A DNA stretch of 43,012 bases from Candidatus Sulfotelmatobacter sp. (GCA_030038255.1 JASHPH010000167.1:1-43012); one strand, 5' to 3'. Positions 1 to 9,687 are shown, counted from the first letter of the stretch. A program made the numbers and translations. The notes: generated from the letters alone by a model not told the origin.

Positions 1-24
1 AGAATTCAGCTGGGGATGGTTATT

Positions 25-59
25 GGGCACTGATCTAAATGTGAATTAGATCAGTACCC
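25..59. repeat. Inverted repeat just upstream of the his promoter
   Basis: Arms ACTGATCTAA (29-38) and TTAGATCAGT (46-55) are perfect complements around a 7-nt loop. After one mismatch they extend by GGG (25-27) with CCC (57-59). The element ends 7 nt before the -35 box of the his leader promoter. It may be the terminator of a gene left of the window, although no strong T-run follows, or an operator. Sequence alone does not decide. Confidence 0.6.
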
Positions 60-66
60 GTTATTG

Positions 67-95
67 TTGACACTCCCCTCATGCCTTCTTATACT
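67..95 (+). promoter_or_regulatory. Sigma-70-type promoter of the his operon
   Basis: TTGACA (67-72) and TATACT (90-95) are separated by exactly 17 nt, so only one base departs from consensus. With the usual 6-nt discriminator the first transcribed base would be A102, the A of the leader-peptide ATG. The promoter is the only strong candidate upstream of hisI. Confidence 0.85.
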
Positions 96-101
96 GCTTG
101 C

Positions 102-170
102 ATGACGATTCCGCTGTCGCACCGCCACCATCATCACGTGGCCCACGTGTCAGCGGAGGTGCACACCTAG
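102..170 (+). CDS. hisL: his operon leader peptide (leaderless)
   Basis: This 22-codon ORF starts MTIPLSH and runs through RHHHHVAH to a TAG stop at 168. Seven codons are His (120, 126, 129, 132, 135, 144, 162), six of them in a 27-nt stretch. That composition, directly in front of a his operon and followed by an intrinsic terminator, is the hallmark of a his attenuation leader peptide. There is no Shine-Dalgarno, and the ATG coincides with the predicted +1, so it would be translated from a leaderless mRNA. An in-frame ATG at 81 lies inside the promoter spacer and would not be transcribed from this promoter. The peptide itself is not expected to have a function; its translation is the sensor. 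Confidence 0.85.
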   Translation: MTIPLSHRHHHHVAHVSAEVHT

Positions 171-320
171 AAACTAGAGCGCATTTCAAATATTGACGAT
201 CTTGGTTCCGCCGGGCCTTTGGACGCCCATTTGCACAGCACTTGCTGCGCTCACTCGACCCTTGAACGCTATTTTTGAAACACGCTCTAGCAATCATTCA
301 AGGTTGAGCCCGCTGACGCG
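146..320 (+). promoter_or_regulatory. Candidate antiterminator fold of the his attenuator
   Basis: Bases 146-156, directly after the sixth His codon, pair with 310-320 over 11 contiguous positions (one G-U). Nested inside are 174-181 with 283-290 (8 bp) and 184-190 with 274-280 (7 bp). Because 310-320 contains most of the 5' arm of the terminator at 307-341, the folds exclude each other. A ribosome stalled at the early His codons would leave 146-156 free (antitermination); one at the stop codon (168) would cover it (termination). An alternative helix, 254-266 with 297-308, competes with the inner helix. Pairings were found by eye without energy calculation. Confidence 0.7.
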
Positions 321-341
321 AGAAGCGCAGCGGGCTTTTTG
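307..341 (+). terminator. Intrinsic terminator / attenuator before hisI
   Basis: AGCCCGCTG (307-315) pairs perfectly with CAGCGGGCT (328-336). The stem continues inward as CGC/GCG around a GAGAA loop and is followed by TTTTTG. It lies 37 nt before the hisI start with no complete gene in front except the leader peptide, so it is best read as the attenuator of the his operon. Confidence 0.9.
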
Positions 342-377
342 TTCTTGCTTTGCAAATCACGATCAGGAAGACAAGCC

Positions 378-731
378 ATGCTCGATCTCGATTTCGACAA
401 GATGCAAGGCATCCTGCCAGCTGTGCTTCAGGATGCTGACAGCGATGCTGTTCTCATGCTGGGATTCATGAACCGGGAAGCGCTTGCGAAAACTCTACGA
501 ACCGGACATGCCACGTTCTTCAGCCGCACCCGCAACCAGCTTTGGACGAAGGGCGAGACCTCCGGCAATGTCGCCATCGTGGAATCCATTGCAACCGATT
601 GCGACCGTGACACGCTGCTGCTCCGCGTGCGGGTGCAAGGCGACGGCCGAATCTGCCATCAGGGAACGGTCTCCTGCTTTACCCAGGTCATCGAGCTTGC
701 TGTCGCTGAAGGAAACAAGGTGGCACAATGA
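378..731 (+). CDS. hisI: Phosphoribosyl-AMP cyclohydrolase
   Basis: A 117-aa cytoplasmic enzyme that opens the adenine ring of phosphoribosyl-AMP to give ProFAR in histidine biosynthesis. The ATG at 378 is preceded by AGGAAG at a good distance and starts [11 protein letters not shown]; an upstream in-frame start at 339 would begin inside the terminator tract. Metal-binding motifs of the family are visible: [10 protein letters not shown] and the paired Cys of [11 protein letters not shown]. The protein ends after this domain, so it is monofunctional HisI and not the HisIE fusion. It is the first gene of the operon and overlaps hisG by 4 nt. Controlled by the attenuator immediately upstream. 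Confidence 0.96.
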   Translation: MLDLDFDKMQGILPAVLQDADSDAVLMLGFMNREALAKTLRTGHATFFSRTRNQLWTKGETSGNVAIVESIATDCDRDTLLLRVRVQGDGRICHQGTVSCFTQVIELAVAEGNKVAQ

Positions 732-1597
732 ACATACGTCTCGGTGTTCCCAAAGGCAGTTTGCAAGAATCGAGCCTCCAGCTTCTTTCCGCCGCTGGTT
801 TAGACGTCTACACGAATGGCCGGTCCTACTTCGCCGGAACCAGTGATCCACAAATCGAGTGCATGCTGATCCGCGCTCAAGAGATGGCGCGCTATGTTTC
901 GCATGGCGCTCTTGATGCCGGAATTACAGGCTCGGACTGGGTTCTGGAAAGCGAGCTCGATGTCGCTACGGTGGCCGACTTGGTCTACGCGAAACAGAGC
1001 CGCTCGAGAGTGCGCTGGGTCCTGGCAGTTCCGGAAAAGTCGGTTTATCGCAGACCCGAGGACCTTGAAGGCTGCACTATCGCGACGGAATTGGTTGGCG
1101 TCACGCGAAGATATTTCAAAGAAAAAGACATCCGTGTGAACGTGGAGTTTTCCTGGGGCGCCACCGAAGTCAAGCCCCCCGAACTCGCTGATGCCATCGT
1201 CGAAATCACAGAAACCGGCAGTTCCCTGCGCGCCAACCACCTCTCGATTCTCGACACGGTGCTTGAGTCCAACACGCAGCTCATTGCCAACTGTCGAGCC
1301 TGGGAGGATCCAGCCAAGCGCTCCAAGATCGAGAACCTGGCTCTCATGCTGCGCGGAGCTCTTGAAGCCAAAGGCAGGGTTGGATTAATGCTAAATGTTC
1401 GCCGCGACCATCTGGATGGGGTTCTCGCCGTGCTGCCCGCGTTGAATAAGCCCACCATCGCGCCGCTAAGCGATGACATTTGGGTCGCGGTAAATACCGT
1501 GATCGAAGAACGTACTGCTTGGGAAGTGATACCCAAGTTGAAGGCGGCCAAAGCTGAAGGAATCGTCGAGTACCCGCTCAACAAGGTGGTGGCGTGA
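728..1597 (+). CDS. hisG: ATP phosphoribosyltransferase, long form
   Basis: First and committed step of histidine synthesis: ATP and PRPP condense to phosphoribosyl-ATP. At 289 aa it is the long HisG, with a periplasmic-binding-like catalytic core (start [11 protein letters not shown]) and a C-terminal ACT-like regulatory domain of about 75 residues ending in [12 protein letters not shown], which in the family binds histidine for feedback inhibition. The long form works without HisZ. ATG at 728 overlaps the hisI stop (ATGA) and an AAGG lies upstream. The stop overlaps the hisD start. Confidence 0.96.
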   Translation: MNIRLGVPKGSLQESSLQLLSAAGLDVYTNGRSYFAGTSDPQIECMLIRAQEMARYVSHGALDAGITGSDWVLESELDVATVADLVYAKQSRSRVRWVLAVPEKSVYRRPEDLEGCTIATELVGVTRRYFKEKDIRVNVEFSWGATEVKPPELADAIVEITETGSSLRANHLSILDTVLESNTQLIANCRAWEDPAKRSKIENLALMLRGALEAKGRVGLMLNVRRDHLDGVLAVLPALNKPTIAPLSDDIWVAVNTVIEERTAWEVIPKLKAAKAEGIVEYPLNKVVA

Positions 1598-2835
1598 TGC
1601 GGATTCTCCAGGGTCAAGCCGCCGGGAAGATGGTGGGCAGGTTGGCTGCCCGCTCCCAGCCGATCGCTCGACAAGAGCAGAAAGTGAAAAAAATTGTTGC
1701 TGAAATACGGCGGCGTGGTGATCCTGCGTTGCGACAGTTCGCGCGACGATGGGATGAATTGGGAAGCAGAACCGTGCGGATCACTCCCGGAGAGATGCGT
1801 GAGGCGTTCCAGTCTGTTTCCGGCGAACTGATGTCCTCTGTCCGTTTGGCGGCGGAAAACATTCGCGATTTCGCCGAGCGGCAGAAACCAATTGAATGGA
1901 CGCGCACCAGACGCGGACTCGCCGTCGGCCAGCTCGTCCGCCCCTTAGACTCGGTGGGCTGCTACGTGCCCGGCGGACGTTACCCGCTCATCTCCACGCT
2001 CCTGATGACCGCCATTCCCGCAAAGGTCGCGGGAGTCGCGCGCATCTGCGTTGTTTCACCGAATCCGCCGGGGGAACTCCTGGCCGTCGCTGACGAGCTG
2101 GGCATTGACGAGTTCTATCGTGTAGGAGGAGCGCATGCGGTAGCCGCGCTCGCATATGGCACGAAGTCCATCCCCCGCGTCGACAAGATCGTCGGTCCCG
2201 GCAACAGCTACGTGACCGCCGCCAAGCGGCTCGTTGCATTTGATTGCGCGATCGACATGCTGGCAGGGCCGACCGAGGTTCTGGTCGTTGCTCACGCTGG
2301 CGAACCTGACTGGATTGCCTCCGACCTGGTGGCACAGGCGGAACACGATCCTGATGCCCTCACAATTCTGATTACTTGCTCCGCAAAACTGGCAAAGGCT
2401 GTTGTCGCCAGTGCCCGGACGCAGTCAGACGCGAATCCCGTCGCGCGGCGATCTCTGAAAAGAAATGGCTGCGTTCTGATCGCATCGGATCGGGAGCAGG
2501 CGATGGTTTGGGCCAATCAGCTTGCCCCGGAACATATCACGGTATCGGAGAAGGACGTAGATCAAGTTCGACACGCGGGTTCGATCTTCGTTGGAGACTA
2601 TTCGCCCCAAGCTGCTGGCGACTATGTGAGCGGTCCCAATCACGTTCTCCCGACCGGTGGTGCGGCCCGATTCCGCGCTGGCTTGGCTGTCCTCGACTTC
2701 GTGAAGCTCATAACCGTGCAGCGGCTCTCGCGCACCGCCTTGCGCCGGGTGGCTCCCACAATCACCACTCTGGCCCAAACCGAAGGACTCGTGGCCCATG
2801 CCAATTCTGTGCGAATAAGGTGTTCCCATGCTTAA
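1594..2835 (+). CDS. hisD: Histidinol dehydrogenase
   Basis: About 413 aa. Catalyses the last two NAD-dependent oxidations, L-histidinol to L-histidine, using a zinc ion. Family signatures are visible: [13 protein letters not shown], the AEHDPDA segment with zinc-ligand His/Asp, and the LAPEHITV motif with the catalytic Glu-His pair. Length is normal for the family. The start is either GTG at 1594 or the adjacent ATG at 1597; both overlap the hisG stop. It overlaps hisC by 8 nt. Confidence 0.96.
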   Translation: MMRILQGQAAGKMVGRLAARSQPIARQEQKVKKIVAEIRRRGDPALRQFARRWDELGSRTVRITPGEMREAFQSVSGELMSSVRLAAENIRDFAERQKPIEWTRTRRGLAVGQLVRPLDSVGCYVPGGRYPLISTLLMTAIPAKVAGVARICVVSPNPPGELLAVADELGIDEFYRVGGAHAVAALAYGTKSIPRVDKIVGPGNSYVTAAKRLVAFDCAIDMLAGPTEVLVVAHAGEPDWIASDLVAQAEHDPDALTILITCSAKLAKAVVASARTQSDANPVARRSLKRNGCVLIASDREQAMVWANQLAPEHITVSEKDVDQVRHAGSIFVGDYSPQAAGDYVSGPNHVLPTGGAARFRAGLAVLDFVKLITVQRLSRTALRRVAPTITTLAQTEGLVAHANSVRIRCSHA

Positions 2836-3904
2836 CGCGCGCGAGGCCGTTCAGAGCTTGAAGGAATATCATCCGCCTTTGAGCGGCCGCACCGGGCTTC
2901 GCCTGGACTTCAACGAAAACACCGAGCGCCCTTCTTCTCACGTCCTCCAAAGATTGCGCCAGCTCGACGCCGAGCAACTGACCCGTTATCCGGAGCGAGA
3001 GCCGGTCGAGCGATTCACTGCCCAATTCTTGGGAGTGAACCCGGCCGAAGTTCTTCTCACCAACGGAGTCGATGAAGCAATCCATCTACTGTGCCAAACC
3101 TATCTCGAAGCCGGAGACGAGGCTCTCGTCGTGGTTCCGACCTTTGCCATGTACGAACTGCTGGCTGCCAGCACAGGCGCCAAGGTGATTCCGGTTCGAG
3201 CGTTGGACGAATTCCGATTTCCCACCGAGACTTTGCTCAACCGCATTAGTCCGGCCACTCGCCTTATCGCGATCGCGAATCCCAATAATCCCACCGGTTC
3301 GGCAGCCAGTCCTTCGGAAATGTTGCTCGTCGCGCGCGCTGCCGCCCATGCGGCAGTTCTGGTGGACGAAGCCTATTTCGACTTCTATGGGCAGACTCTT
3401 TTGCCGGAAATTCGCCGCATGCCGAATCTGTTTGTGGCGCGCACTTTTTCCAAGGCCTATGGGATGGCAGGTCTCCGTGCGGGAGTTCTAGCCGGGCCCG
3501 AGCAGCAAATGAAAATGGTCCGCAAGGTAGCCTCTCCCTACAACGTCAATGCTGTGGCCCTGGCCTGTTTGCCGGCGGCATTGGGAGACCGGGACTTCGT
3601 CGAACAATACGCGGCCACTGTTCGTCGCGGGCGCGAGCGCTTGCAGGCAATGTTGCGCTCGCTCGGAATTCGCTACTGGCCCAGCCAGGCCAATTTCGTT
3701 CTCGCCAACTTCGGTTCATGCGCCCAAGCCTTTGTCGCCGAGATGGCGCGCCGAGGCATTCTCGTGCGTGATCGTTCGAGCGATCCGGGATGCAGCGGTT
3801 GTGTTCGCATCACGCTAGGCACCGCGGAACAAATGGATCGCCTGCTCGCAACTTTGGAGGAAATCGTCTGCACCATGCCGGTTGGGGAAAGGGCAGCGGT
3901 ATGA
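2828..3904 (+). CDS. hisC: Histidinol-phosphate aminotransferase
   Basis: A 358-aa fold-type I PLP enzyme converting imidazole-acetol phosphate and glutamate to histidinol phosphate. The N-terminal segment contains [11 protein letters not shown], followed by NPNNPTGS and the PLP-lysine motif [16 protein letters not shown], where K is the Schiff-base residue. ATG at 2828 overlaps the end of hisD, and the stop overlaps the hisB ATG as ATGA. Position within the his operon supports HisC over other class I/II aminotransferases. Confidence 0.95.
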   Translation: MLNAREAVQSLKEYHPPLSGRTGLRLDFNENTERPSSHVLQRLRQLDAEQLTRYPEREPVERFTAQFLGVNPAEVLLTNGVDEAIHLLCQTYLEAGDEALVVVPTFAMYELLAASTGAKVIPVRALDEFRFPTETLLNRISPATRLIAIANPNNPTGSAASPSEMLLVARAAAHAAVLVDEAYFDFYGQTLLPEIRRMPNLFVARTFSKAYGMAGLRAGVLAGPEQQMKMVRKVASPYNVNAVALACLPAALGDRDFVEQYAATVRRGRERLQAMLRSLGIRYWPSQANFVLANFGSCAQAFVAEMARRGILVRDRSSDPGCSGCVRITLGTAEQMDRLLATLEEIVCTMPVGERAAV

Positions 3905-4488
3905 GAAGTGCGCAAATCAAGAGGGAAACTTCAGAGACGAGCATTGTTCTCAAGCTCGTTCTCGATGGCCGCGGGCGGTATCGCGTCTCGACCGGAATCC
4001 GCTTCTTCGATCACATGCTGGAGTTGTTTACGCGCCACGGCGGCTTCGATCTCGACCTCCAGGCCAAGGGGGATCTCGACGTTGACCAACATCACACCGT
4101 TGAAGATGTGGGCATTGCGCTCGGCGAGGCATTCGACCGGGCTCTAGGCAACAAACGCGGAATCTTGCGCGCCGGTTATTTTCTGATGCCAATGGATGAG
4201 ACTCTGGGCCTCGCAGCCGTGGACTTTGGCGGCCGCACTGCCGCTGTGGTCGAAACGAAAGTGCGCGCGCTCCACGTTGGAGATCTACAGTCGGAGCTTG
4301 TACCCGATTTCTTTGAAGGTTTCGCTCGCGGTTCGCGCTCCAACGTGCACGTGCGCGTGCTATACGGACGCTCGAGCCACCATAAAGTGGAATCGCTATT
4401 CAAAGCTTTCGCTCGCGCGCTGCGCGCGGCTTGCTGGCAGGATCGCCGTCTGCGGCGTATGTTGCCTAGCACGAAAGGACGGCTGTGA
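3901..4488 (+). CDS. hisB: Imidazoleglycerol-phosphate dehydratase
   Basis: A 195-aa monofunctional dehydratase making imidazole-acetol phosphate. The characteristic His-rich manganese-binding motifs are present: [33 protein letters not shown] and [17 protein letters not shown]. The start at 3901 ([12 protein letters not shown]) was chosen because it forms an ATGA overlap with hisC; the reading frame remains open further upstream, but that part is hisC sequence. No HisN-type phosphatase domain is fused, so histidinol-phosphate phosphatase must be encoded elsewhere. Confidence 0.95.
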   Translation: MRSAQIKRETSETSIVLKLVLDGRGRYRVSTGIRFFDHMLELFTRHGGFDLDLQAKGDLDVDQHHTVEDVGIALGEAFDRALGNKRGILRAGYFLMPMDETLGLAAVDFGGRTAAVVETKVRALHVGDLQSELVPDFFEGFARGSRSNVHVRVLYGRSSHHKVESLFKAFARALRAACWQDRRLRRMLPSTKGRL

Positions 4489-5075
4489 TTGCCATTGTGG
4501 ACTACGGGGCCGGCAATATCACTTCTGTGAAACGTGCCCTGGAACATCTCGGCCATGCGGCAGTGGTCACCTCTGATAAAGGTGTGATCGAAAGCGCCGA
4601 CCGAATCGTCGTGCCCGGCGTGGGCAACTTTCATGCGACAACAGCACTCTCCGCCCAAGGACTTTCGACAGCTTTGGCTCGTCAGATCTGGCTCGGCAAA
4701 CCGCTCTTAGGGATATGTCTTGGAATGCAATGGTTGTTTCAGTCCTCCGATGAAGCTCCCGGAATTTACGGTTTGGGAATCTTTGCTGAGGCATGCCGCG
4801 TGCTTCCCAATAAGGTGAAGTCTCCACACGTGGGATGGGACCAGTTGGAAGTTCGCGGGCAAACTCGCTTGCTTCGAGGCATCGATTCCGGCCGATTCGT
4901 GTACTTCACGCATGGATATTGCGCCCCTGTCATCGATGCTACCGTTGCAGCTTGTGACTATGGCAGCCCGTTCTCGGCGGCGGTTGAACGGGGCAATCTC
5001 TTCGGCGTGCAATTTCACCCGGAGAAGTCCGGAGAAACAGGATTGGCCATCCTGGAGAACTTCTGCACATGCTGA
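4485..5075 (+). CDS. hisH: Imidazole glycerol phosphate synthase, glutaminase subunit
   Basis: A 196-aa class I glutamine amidotransferase that supplies ammonia to HisF. The Cys nucleophile is in [11 protein letters not shown] and the His-Glu pair in [11 protein letters not shown]; the N-terminus [14 protein letters not shown] is typical. Translation starts with GTG at 4485 overlapping the hisB stop (GTGA). hisF follows with a 7-nt overlap, matching the obligate HisH-HisF heterodimer. Confidence 0.95.
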   Translation: MIAIVDYGAGNITSVKRALEHLGHAAVVTSDKGVIESADRIVVPGVGNFHATTALSAQGLSTALARQIWLGKPLLGICLGMQWLFQSSDEAPGIYGLGIFAEACRVLPNKVKSPHVGWDQLEVRGQTRLLRGIDSGRFVYFTHGYCAPVIDATVAACDYGSPFSAAVERGNLFGVQFHPEKSGETGLAILENFCTC

Positions 5076-5836
5076 CCAAGCGAATCATTGCGTGCCTTGA
5101 CGTTAATGCGGGCCGGGTCGTCAAAGGCGTTTGCTTTTCCGACCTGCGTGATGCCGGCGACCCTGCCGAGTTGGCGCGACGCCATGCCGAGGCGGGCGTG
5201 GACGAGATCGTTCTGCTCGATATCTCCGCCACTCGCGAAGCCCGAGCCACATTGCTCGATGTGGTTCGTCGCTCTGGCCGCGAGCTGTTCGTGCCGTTTA
5301 CCGTGGGCGGAGGGATTCGCTCCCTGAACGAGGCCGCTGCCGTGATTGAGGCGGGCGCGGACAAAGTGGCCATCAATTCGGCTGCTTTCAAAAGCCCGGA
5401 GCTGATCAGCGACATTGCTTCACGATTTGGTTCGCAGGCGGTAGTGGTCGCGGTCGATGCCAAGCGTGTGCCTCGAAACAAGGACTGGGAAGTCTGGATC
5501 GCGGGCGGCAGCAAGGCCACTGGAGTGGACGTCCTCACATGGGTCAAAGAGGCCGAAAACCGTGGAGCTGGTGAGATTCTGTTGACCTCCATGGACCGCG
5601 ATGGCACTCAGGTGGGGTTTGATTGCGAGCTTACGGCCCAGGTCTTCAGCTCAGTTCACATTCCTGTGATTGCATCGGGCGGCGCTGGCAGACCCAGCCA
5701 TTTTGTGGACGTATTCCGCACCGGTCATGCCGACGCTGCATTGGCCGCTTCAATTTTTCACTATGGATTGAATTCTATTTGCGAGCTGAAACACAAACTA
5801 GCCGCGGAGCAAATACCTGTGAGGCTGCCATGCTGA
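5069..5836 (+). CDS. hisF: Imidazole glycerol phosphate synthase, cyclase subunit
   Basis: A 255-aa (beta/alpha)8-barrel that uses ammonia from HisH to convert PRFAR to imidazole glycerol phosphate and AICAR. Catalytic Asp residues are in [15 protein letters not shown] and VVAVDAKRV. The phosphate-binding loops FTVGGGIRS and ASGGAG are intact. ATG at 5069 overlaps hisH; the stop overlaps hisA. The overlap of hisH, hisF and hisA suggests translational coupling. Confidence 0.95.
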   Translation: MLTKRIIACLDVNAGRVVKGVCFSDLRDAGDPAELARRHAEAGVDEIVLLDISATREARATLLDVVRRSGRELFVPFTVGGGIRSLNEAAAVIEAGADKVAINSAAFKSPELISDIASRFGSQAVVVAVDAKRVPRNKDWEVWIAGGSKATGVDVLTWVKEAENRGAGEILLTSMDRDGTQVGFDCELTAQVFSSVHIPVIASGGAGRPSHFVDVFRTGHADAALAASIFHYGLNSICELKHKLAAEQIPVRLPC

Positions 5837-6504
5837 TTCCCTCCTTAGATCTGATGGGTGGAAAGATCGTTCAGCTTGTCCAGGGAGAGAGAAAGGCGCT
5901 AGAGTTCGACGATTTTGATTGCTGGATTAGGCGCTTCAGCAAGTATCCGATTGTTCAGCTCATCGATCTGGATGCGGCTATGGGCAAAGGCGAGAATCGC
6001 TCGCTCCTCTCGTATTTCGCTCAACGGCTGCACTGTCAGGTGGGCGGCGGTATTCGCACTGTTGAAACTGCCGAGTGCATGCTGAATCTAGGCGCAAAGA
6101 AGATCATTGTTGGATCTTCCGTCGTCCGCGACGGAAAGATCGATACTGCCTTCGCTGCCAACTTGGCATCCGCGATTGGGCGAGAGCGCCTAATCTTTGC
6201 GATCGATTCCAAACGCGGCAAGGTTGCCACGAACGGATGGCAAAAGCGAACAGAGATTTCTCCTTTCGAAATGGTCCCGATGCTCGAAACCTGGTGCGAT
6301 GCCTTCCTCTATACCAACATTGACACGGAAGGAATGATGCAAGGCCTCCCTCTCGACATGATTCGTCAACTGCGGCTAATCACGGAAAGACGCCTGATCG
6401 CTGCTGGAGGAATCACTACTTATGAGGAAATTGCCCACTTGGATTCCATGGGCGTGGACGCCGTGGTGGGAATGGCCATCTACACTTTAAAGCTGAACGT
6501 CTAG
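5830..6504 (+). CDS. hisA: ProFAR isomerase (HisA barrel)
   Basis: A 224-aa (beta/alpha)8-barrel that isomerises ProFAR to PRFAR. The catalytic Asp pair lies in [15 protein letters not shown] and [16 protein letters not shown]. Phosphate-binding VGGGIRT and AAGGITT are present. It is somewhat shorter than the usual 240-250 residues, but both half-barrels are complete by inspection. The start at 5830 gives a 7-nt overlap with hisF and a canonical HisA N-terminus. It is the last gene of the operon; no convincing terminator was seen in the 135 bp before the convergent neighbour. Confidence 0.93.
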   Translation: MLIPSLDLMGGKIVQLVQGERKALEFDDFDCWIRRFSKYPIVQLIDLDAAMGKGENRSLLSYFAQRLHCQVGGGIRTVETAECMLNLGAKKIIVGSSVVRDGKIDTAFAANLASAIGRERLIFAIDSKRGKVATNGWQKRTEISPFEMVPMLETWCDAFLYTNIDTEGMMQGLPLDMIRQLRLITERRLIAAGGITTYEEIAHLDSMGVDAVVGMAIYTLKLNV

Positions 6505-6639
6505 AAATCTTGGGTTGTGAAACGCAGTTGCTTCGACTTTGGTGTCAAGATCTCGAGACTCTGCCTGCGCCGATATGATTTAATTGTCGGCCAGGAGTGT
6601 TTACGCCCGTTGTGGCAAGGTCACACTTCTTCAATTCCT

Positions 6640-7929
6640 CTAATGTTCACACGGGCGTTGTGGATTGACGGCCCTGACGAAATTGGTCCACTCTCCAGCA
6701 TTGACCGTGTCCCAATAGTCGTACCAGAAAATAATCTTCGGTTTGGCCTCGGTAGCGGCGTCGCGCAGCATGGTCTGGAGTTGGCGGGTAGTTGGATAGG
6801 TGCACTGCGACCCAGAGCAAACGCCGTCACCCGGGTATTGGCCCCAGTTGAAGGCCTGAAGCGCCATCTCCGCCGCTTTCCCGTAGGTTGTAGCGATGGT
6901 GTGGACGTCGCTGGCCGCCGTAGCAGTATCGCTGGCGGGCGCGCCGGTACCGATAGGGTAGTAGTCCCCACCGAGGATGTCCGCGAAACTAAAAGGGCCC
7001 AGATATTTCCGAAGATTAGCGAGGCTGGGATTGGTGGCGTCATCCCAAGTGGCGTTCACCATCTGAGGATGTTTGGAATCGAGGGCCCGAATGATGTTGT
7101 AAAGATTGTGCACGTTCGCGGCAGTGTCGGGCATGGGTTCGTCCGCAATGCTGTACCCGTACGTGGCTGGAAGATCCTTCACGAGATTGACAAGGTACCC
7201 GAGGAATCCCCGGTTGGTTGAGCAACCGCAGGAGGCAGAGATTTCGCTGTAATCGTGGATCAGATATTTGCCGCTCTTGTCGGAATACTTGGCGAAATCC
7301 GGGTCATTGAAAGTCCACATGATTTTCAGATGGCGCGCGTGGGCGTGGGCGGCGTAGGCCAGAAGCTCTTCTTTAGTTCCCCAGAAAACGCTGTAGTTGA
7401 GCACCCCAGAAAAGTTGGCGGCGGCGATTTTGTCCAACTGGCTGATCGCCGTGTCACCGGCAGGCCCGCTGCAGCTTTGCCCGTCCAGGTTGCAGTCCTG
7501 ATAGATGGCTTGGGGGATGGTCGTGATAACGCTGGCCTCGGAAAACGACGAAGAACCCGGAATGCTGGTCCTGACGTAAAGAAGCGGATGAGCATCGAGA
7601 ACATCGGCAACGCCGGCGGACGCAGACGTCATCAGGTCCACGGTGTAGTTTCCATTCTCGTCGCTTTGCACGGGGAGAGTTTCGGTCCAGAGAGGATCGC
7701 CGTCGCGGTCTTCACTGGTGTGGATGAAAAAAGTGAGGAGATGAAACCCGGCCAAGGTTTTGCCGTCTTCGCTGAACAGAGTGGAGCTGAAGTGAACGTG
7801 CGGCTGCGGGCCGATCCCCGCTTCCCCAACATTGACCGACTCCTGGGACAAGGCTTGAAGTGGCCGCAGGTAACACACCAGCAAAAGAGCAAAAACATAA
7901 ATCACGTGCAGGTATCTGGACTGTTTCAT
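6640..7929 (-). CDS. Secreted TIM-barrel (glycoside-hydrolase-like) protein
   Basis: About 429 aa. A Sec signal peptide is clear: MKQSRY, a hydrophobic run HVIYVFALLLVCYL, then LQALSQ as probable cleavage region. Residues 40-130 look like a small beta domain. The C-terminal two thirds resemble a glycosidase barrel: HARHLKIMWTFNDPDF, YGYSIADEPMPD with a candidate acid/base Glu, FADILGGDYYPIG and IIFWYDYWD. No specific GH family is assigned. The start is ATG 7929 (AAGGAG 6 nt upstream); the adjacent GTG 7932 would have only 3 nt. It stands alone and converges on hisA. Confidence 0.8.
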   Translation of the reverse strand: MKQSRYLHVIYVFALLLVCYLRPLQALSQESVNVGEAGIGPQPHVHFSSTLFSEDGKTLAGFHLLTFFIHTSEDRDGDPLWTETLPVQSDENGNYTVDLMTSASAGVADVLDAHPLLYVRTSIPGSSSFSEASVITTIPQAIYQDCNLDGQSCSGPAGDTAISQLDKIAAANFSGVLNYSVFWGTKEELLAYAAHAHARHLKIMWTFNDPDFAKYSDKSGKYLIHDYSEISASCGCSTNRGFLGYLVNLVKDLPATYGYSIADEPMPDTAANVHNLYNIIRALDSKHPQMVNATWDDATNPSLANLRKYLGPFSFADILGGDYYPIGTGAPASDTATAASDVHTIATTYGKAAEMALQAFNWGQYPGDGVCSGSQCTYPTTRQLQTMLRDAATEAKPKIIFWYDYWDTVNAGEWTNFVRAVNPQRPCEH

Positions 7930-8021
7930 CACGATCTCCTTATAGACCGCGAAAACAGGCCAAGTCTACACCCATCGGTCCCTGTTCACGACATTGTGAC
8001 TTAAGAAACATTGTTTCGAGC

Positions 8022-8261
8022 GCCTTCACGCCAGACCTAGCCATGCACAGCAAGAGCTTCAACCTGATTGATACGCTTGCCGTGGGTGTGGACCGAATCC
8101 AGCGCAACTTCAAGCCGATGCAGAGGCAAGTCGAGCAGTGGCGCAGTTCTCAGATCGGCGACGAGCGCGCCAAGCTGATCCTCTATGCTGCGTTTGTCGA
8201 TGGCGAGCTAGAGGCACCGCGCAGTCTTAGGCGTTGTCCTTCCCGTTGCGGTGGCCGATGA
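8022..8261 (+). pseudogene. Remnant 1 of a phage/plasmid-type (DUF932-like) protein
   Basis: In-frame translation reads AFTPDLAMHSKSFNLIDT, then VGVDRIQRNFKPMQRQVEQW and AFVDGELEAPRSL before similarity stops near 8228 and the frame ends at 8261. The same protein is encoded at 15723-16079, where it continues about 40 residues further. From memory of the family this is the C-terminal portion of DUF932-type phage/plasmid-associated proteins; that assignment is inference. The fragment lacks the N-terminal part and the extreme C-terminus, so it is treated as non-functional. Confidence 0.6.
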
Positions 8262-8412
8262 TTCTTCCAAACGAGATCAAGAATCCCTGGACTGCGGGGC
8301 ACGGGGTGAGTCCGCCTCACCACAAGCCACAGTCGGTTGCGCTGTGAAGTGTGTTGGATGTTTCGGTGGGACACGATGGGTTGTTTCTCGGCGACAAGTA
8401 CAGATCTGAGGT

Positions 8413-9687
8413 TTAGCGCTCTATGTTCTTGATATACAGTCGGAGCCCGGCCAACACCATCCCGATTGCGATGAGGGATACTCCCAAACCGGCGCGGCGA
8501 CGGTTGCGCTCAACCATGGCCTCTTGGCCAGCCTGCAGATTCTTTGCAGCGACTTTCAGACCAGCTTGAACGTCCTGATCCACCAAGTCCGTCCGGAAGC
8601 TATGGATTGTGACGCGAGCCTTGGTCAGCGAATCTCGGGCCTGATCCTGTCCGAGCCGTGCTTCGCTCACTTCCATGCCCGAAGACTCGGCTAGAGCAAG
8701 AGCCTTATCCGCGCTTCTGATTGCTTCGTCCAATTTGGTCAGATTAGCCAGTAGGTCTGCCCGGGCTTGATCACACTTGTCTCCCGGAGTATGACAGCGC
8801 ATGCAAACGGCTTCCGGACCCGTTCCGAGTTTCGCGTCCGTTGGATAGGTGATGGCATGATTGCCGTGACACACGACACAACCAGGAAGAGACGCCGCTT
8901 GAAAGGCCTGCTTGTGCGAACTTTTTTCGTACATCTGATCCTGGAATGCGTGACAGTTTGAGCACACATTTTGAACCTTGTCTACTCCCGGAGGCACGGC
9001 GCCATGGTTGCCATGACAAGTGGGGCAGGTTGGCGCACTCAAATCGCTTCGTACCGCTAGGGCTTGGTAGTGAACGCTCGTACCGTACTTTTTGAACTGA
9101 TCCGTGGGGATGGAGTATCCCTTCATATACTCCGCGTCGGCATGGCAGCGAGCGCACGTGTTGGCCACGTTGACCGGGTTCACCGTGGAGCGAGGATCGC
9201 TGGGGGCCCTCAGATCATGGACGCCGTGGCAATCGGTGCAGACTGCTATTTTTGTGTCTCCGGCCGCGAGGCGCTTGCCATGCACACTGGTGTGGTACTG
9301 ACCCAACTGGTCTGTGCGCAGGCTGGGGTTGAACTGCCGAATATAGGCCGGATCGGAATGGCAGCTTCCGCATAACTGGGGGATCTGCTTTCGCTCAATC
9401 TTGCCCTTCCACCCGGCTTTTGGGCTCATGGCTTTGTCTGGGTCGTCGCTGGTTTGGTCACCACCGTGACAACCGACACAGGTCAAGCCTTTTTGGGCGT
9501 GGATGTCCTGGCTGAACGTCTCCTGCGTTACCCCCAGAGGGTCAGGCAAAGCGGCATGACAATCCAGGCAGGAGTTCTTAGTTTGCCCATAACCCATACA
9601 TGCCACCAGCACAAGGAAGCCGGCAAGCGCGAATTGCTGGGTTGCGCCGAGCAGTCTGAATCTATTTCGCAAAATGGCCATAAACAC
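8413..9687 (-). CDS. Membrane-anchored nonaheme cytochrome c
   Basis: About 424 aa with an N-terminal signal/anchor ([17 protein letters not shown]) and nine CXXCH motifs: CLDCH, CVGCH, CGSCH, CTDCH, CARCH, CPTCH, CSNCH, CVVCH, CMRCH. After the last heme comes a helical, coiled-coil-like stretch and a C-terminal membrane segment ([17 protein letters not shown]). The start is GTG 9687 or ATG 9681; both overlap the cytochrome b stop. Last gene of the Rieske/cytochrome b operon, it probably takes the place of cytochrome c1 as electron acceptor on the outer face of the membrane. The terminal acceptor is unknown. Confidence 0.9.
   Translation of the reverse strand: MFMAILRNRFRLLGATQQFALAGFLVLVACMGYGQTKNSCLDCHAALPDPLGVTQETFSQDIHAQKGLTCVGCHGGDQTSDDPDKAMSPKAGWKGKIERKQIPQLCGSCHSDPAYIRQFNPSLRTDQLGQYHTSVHGKRLAAGDTKIAVCTDCHGVHDLRAPSDPRSTVNPVNVANTCARCHADAEYMKGYSIPTDQFKKYGTSVHYQALAVRSDLSAPTCPTCHGNHGAVPPGVDKVQNVCSNCHAFQDQMYEKSSHKQAFQAASLPGCVVCHGNHAITYPTDAKLGTGPEAVCMRCHTPGDKCDQARADLLANLTKLDEAIRSADKALALAESSGMEVSEARLGQDQARDSLTKARVTIHSFRTDLVDQDVQAGLKVAAKNLQAGQEAMVERNRRRAGLGVSLIAIGMVLAGLRLYIKNIER

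Noticed and set aside
81-101. Upstream in-frame ATG extending the his leader peptide to 29 residues
   Set aside because: It lies between the -35 and -10 boxes and would not be transcribed from the predicted promoter.
135-149. CACGTG-gcc-CACGTG hairpin as a pause hairpin
   Set aside because: A 3-nt loop is marginal and the stem lies within the His codons under the ribosome; it may simply reflect codon choice. Kept out of the attenuator model.
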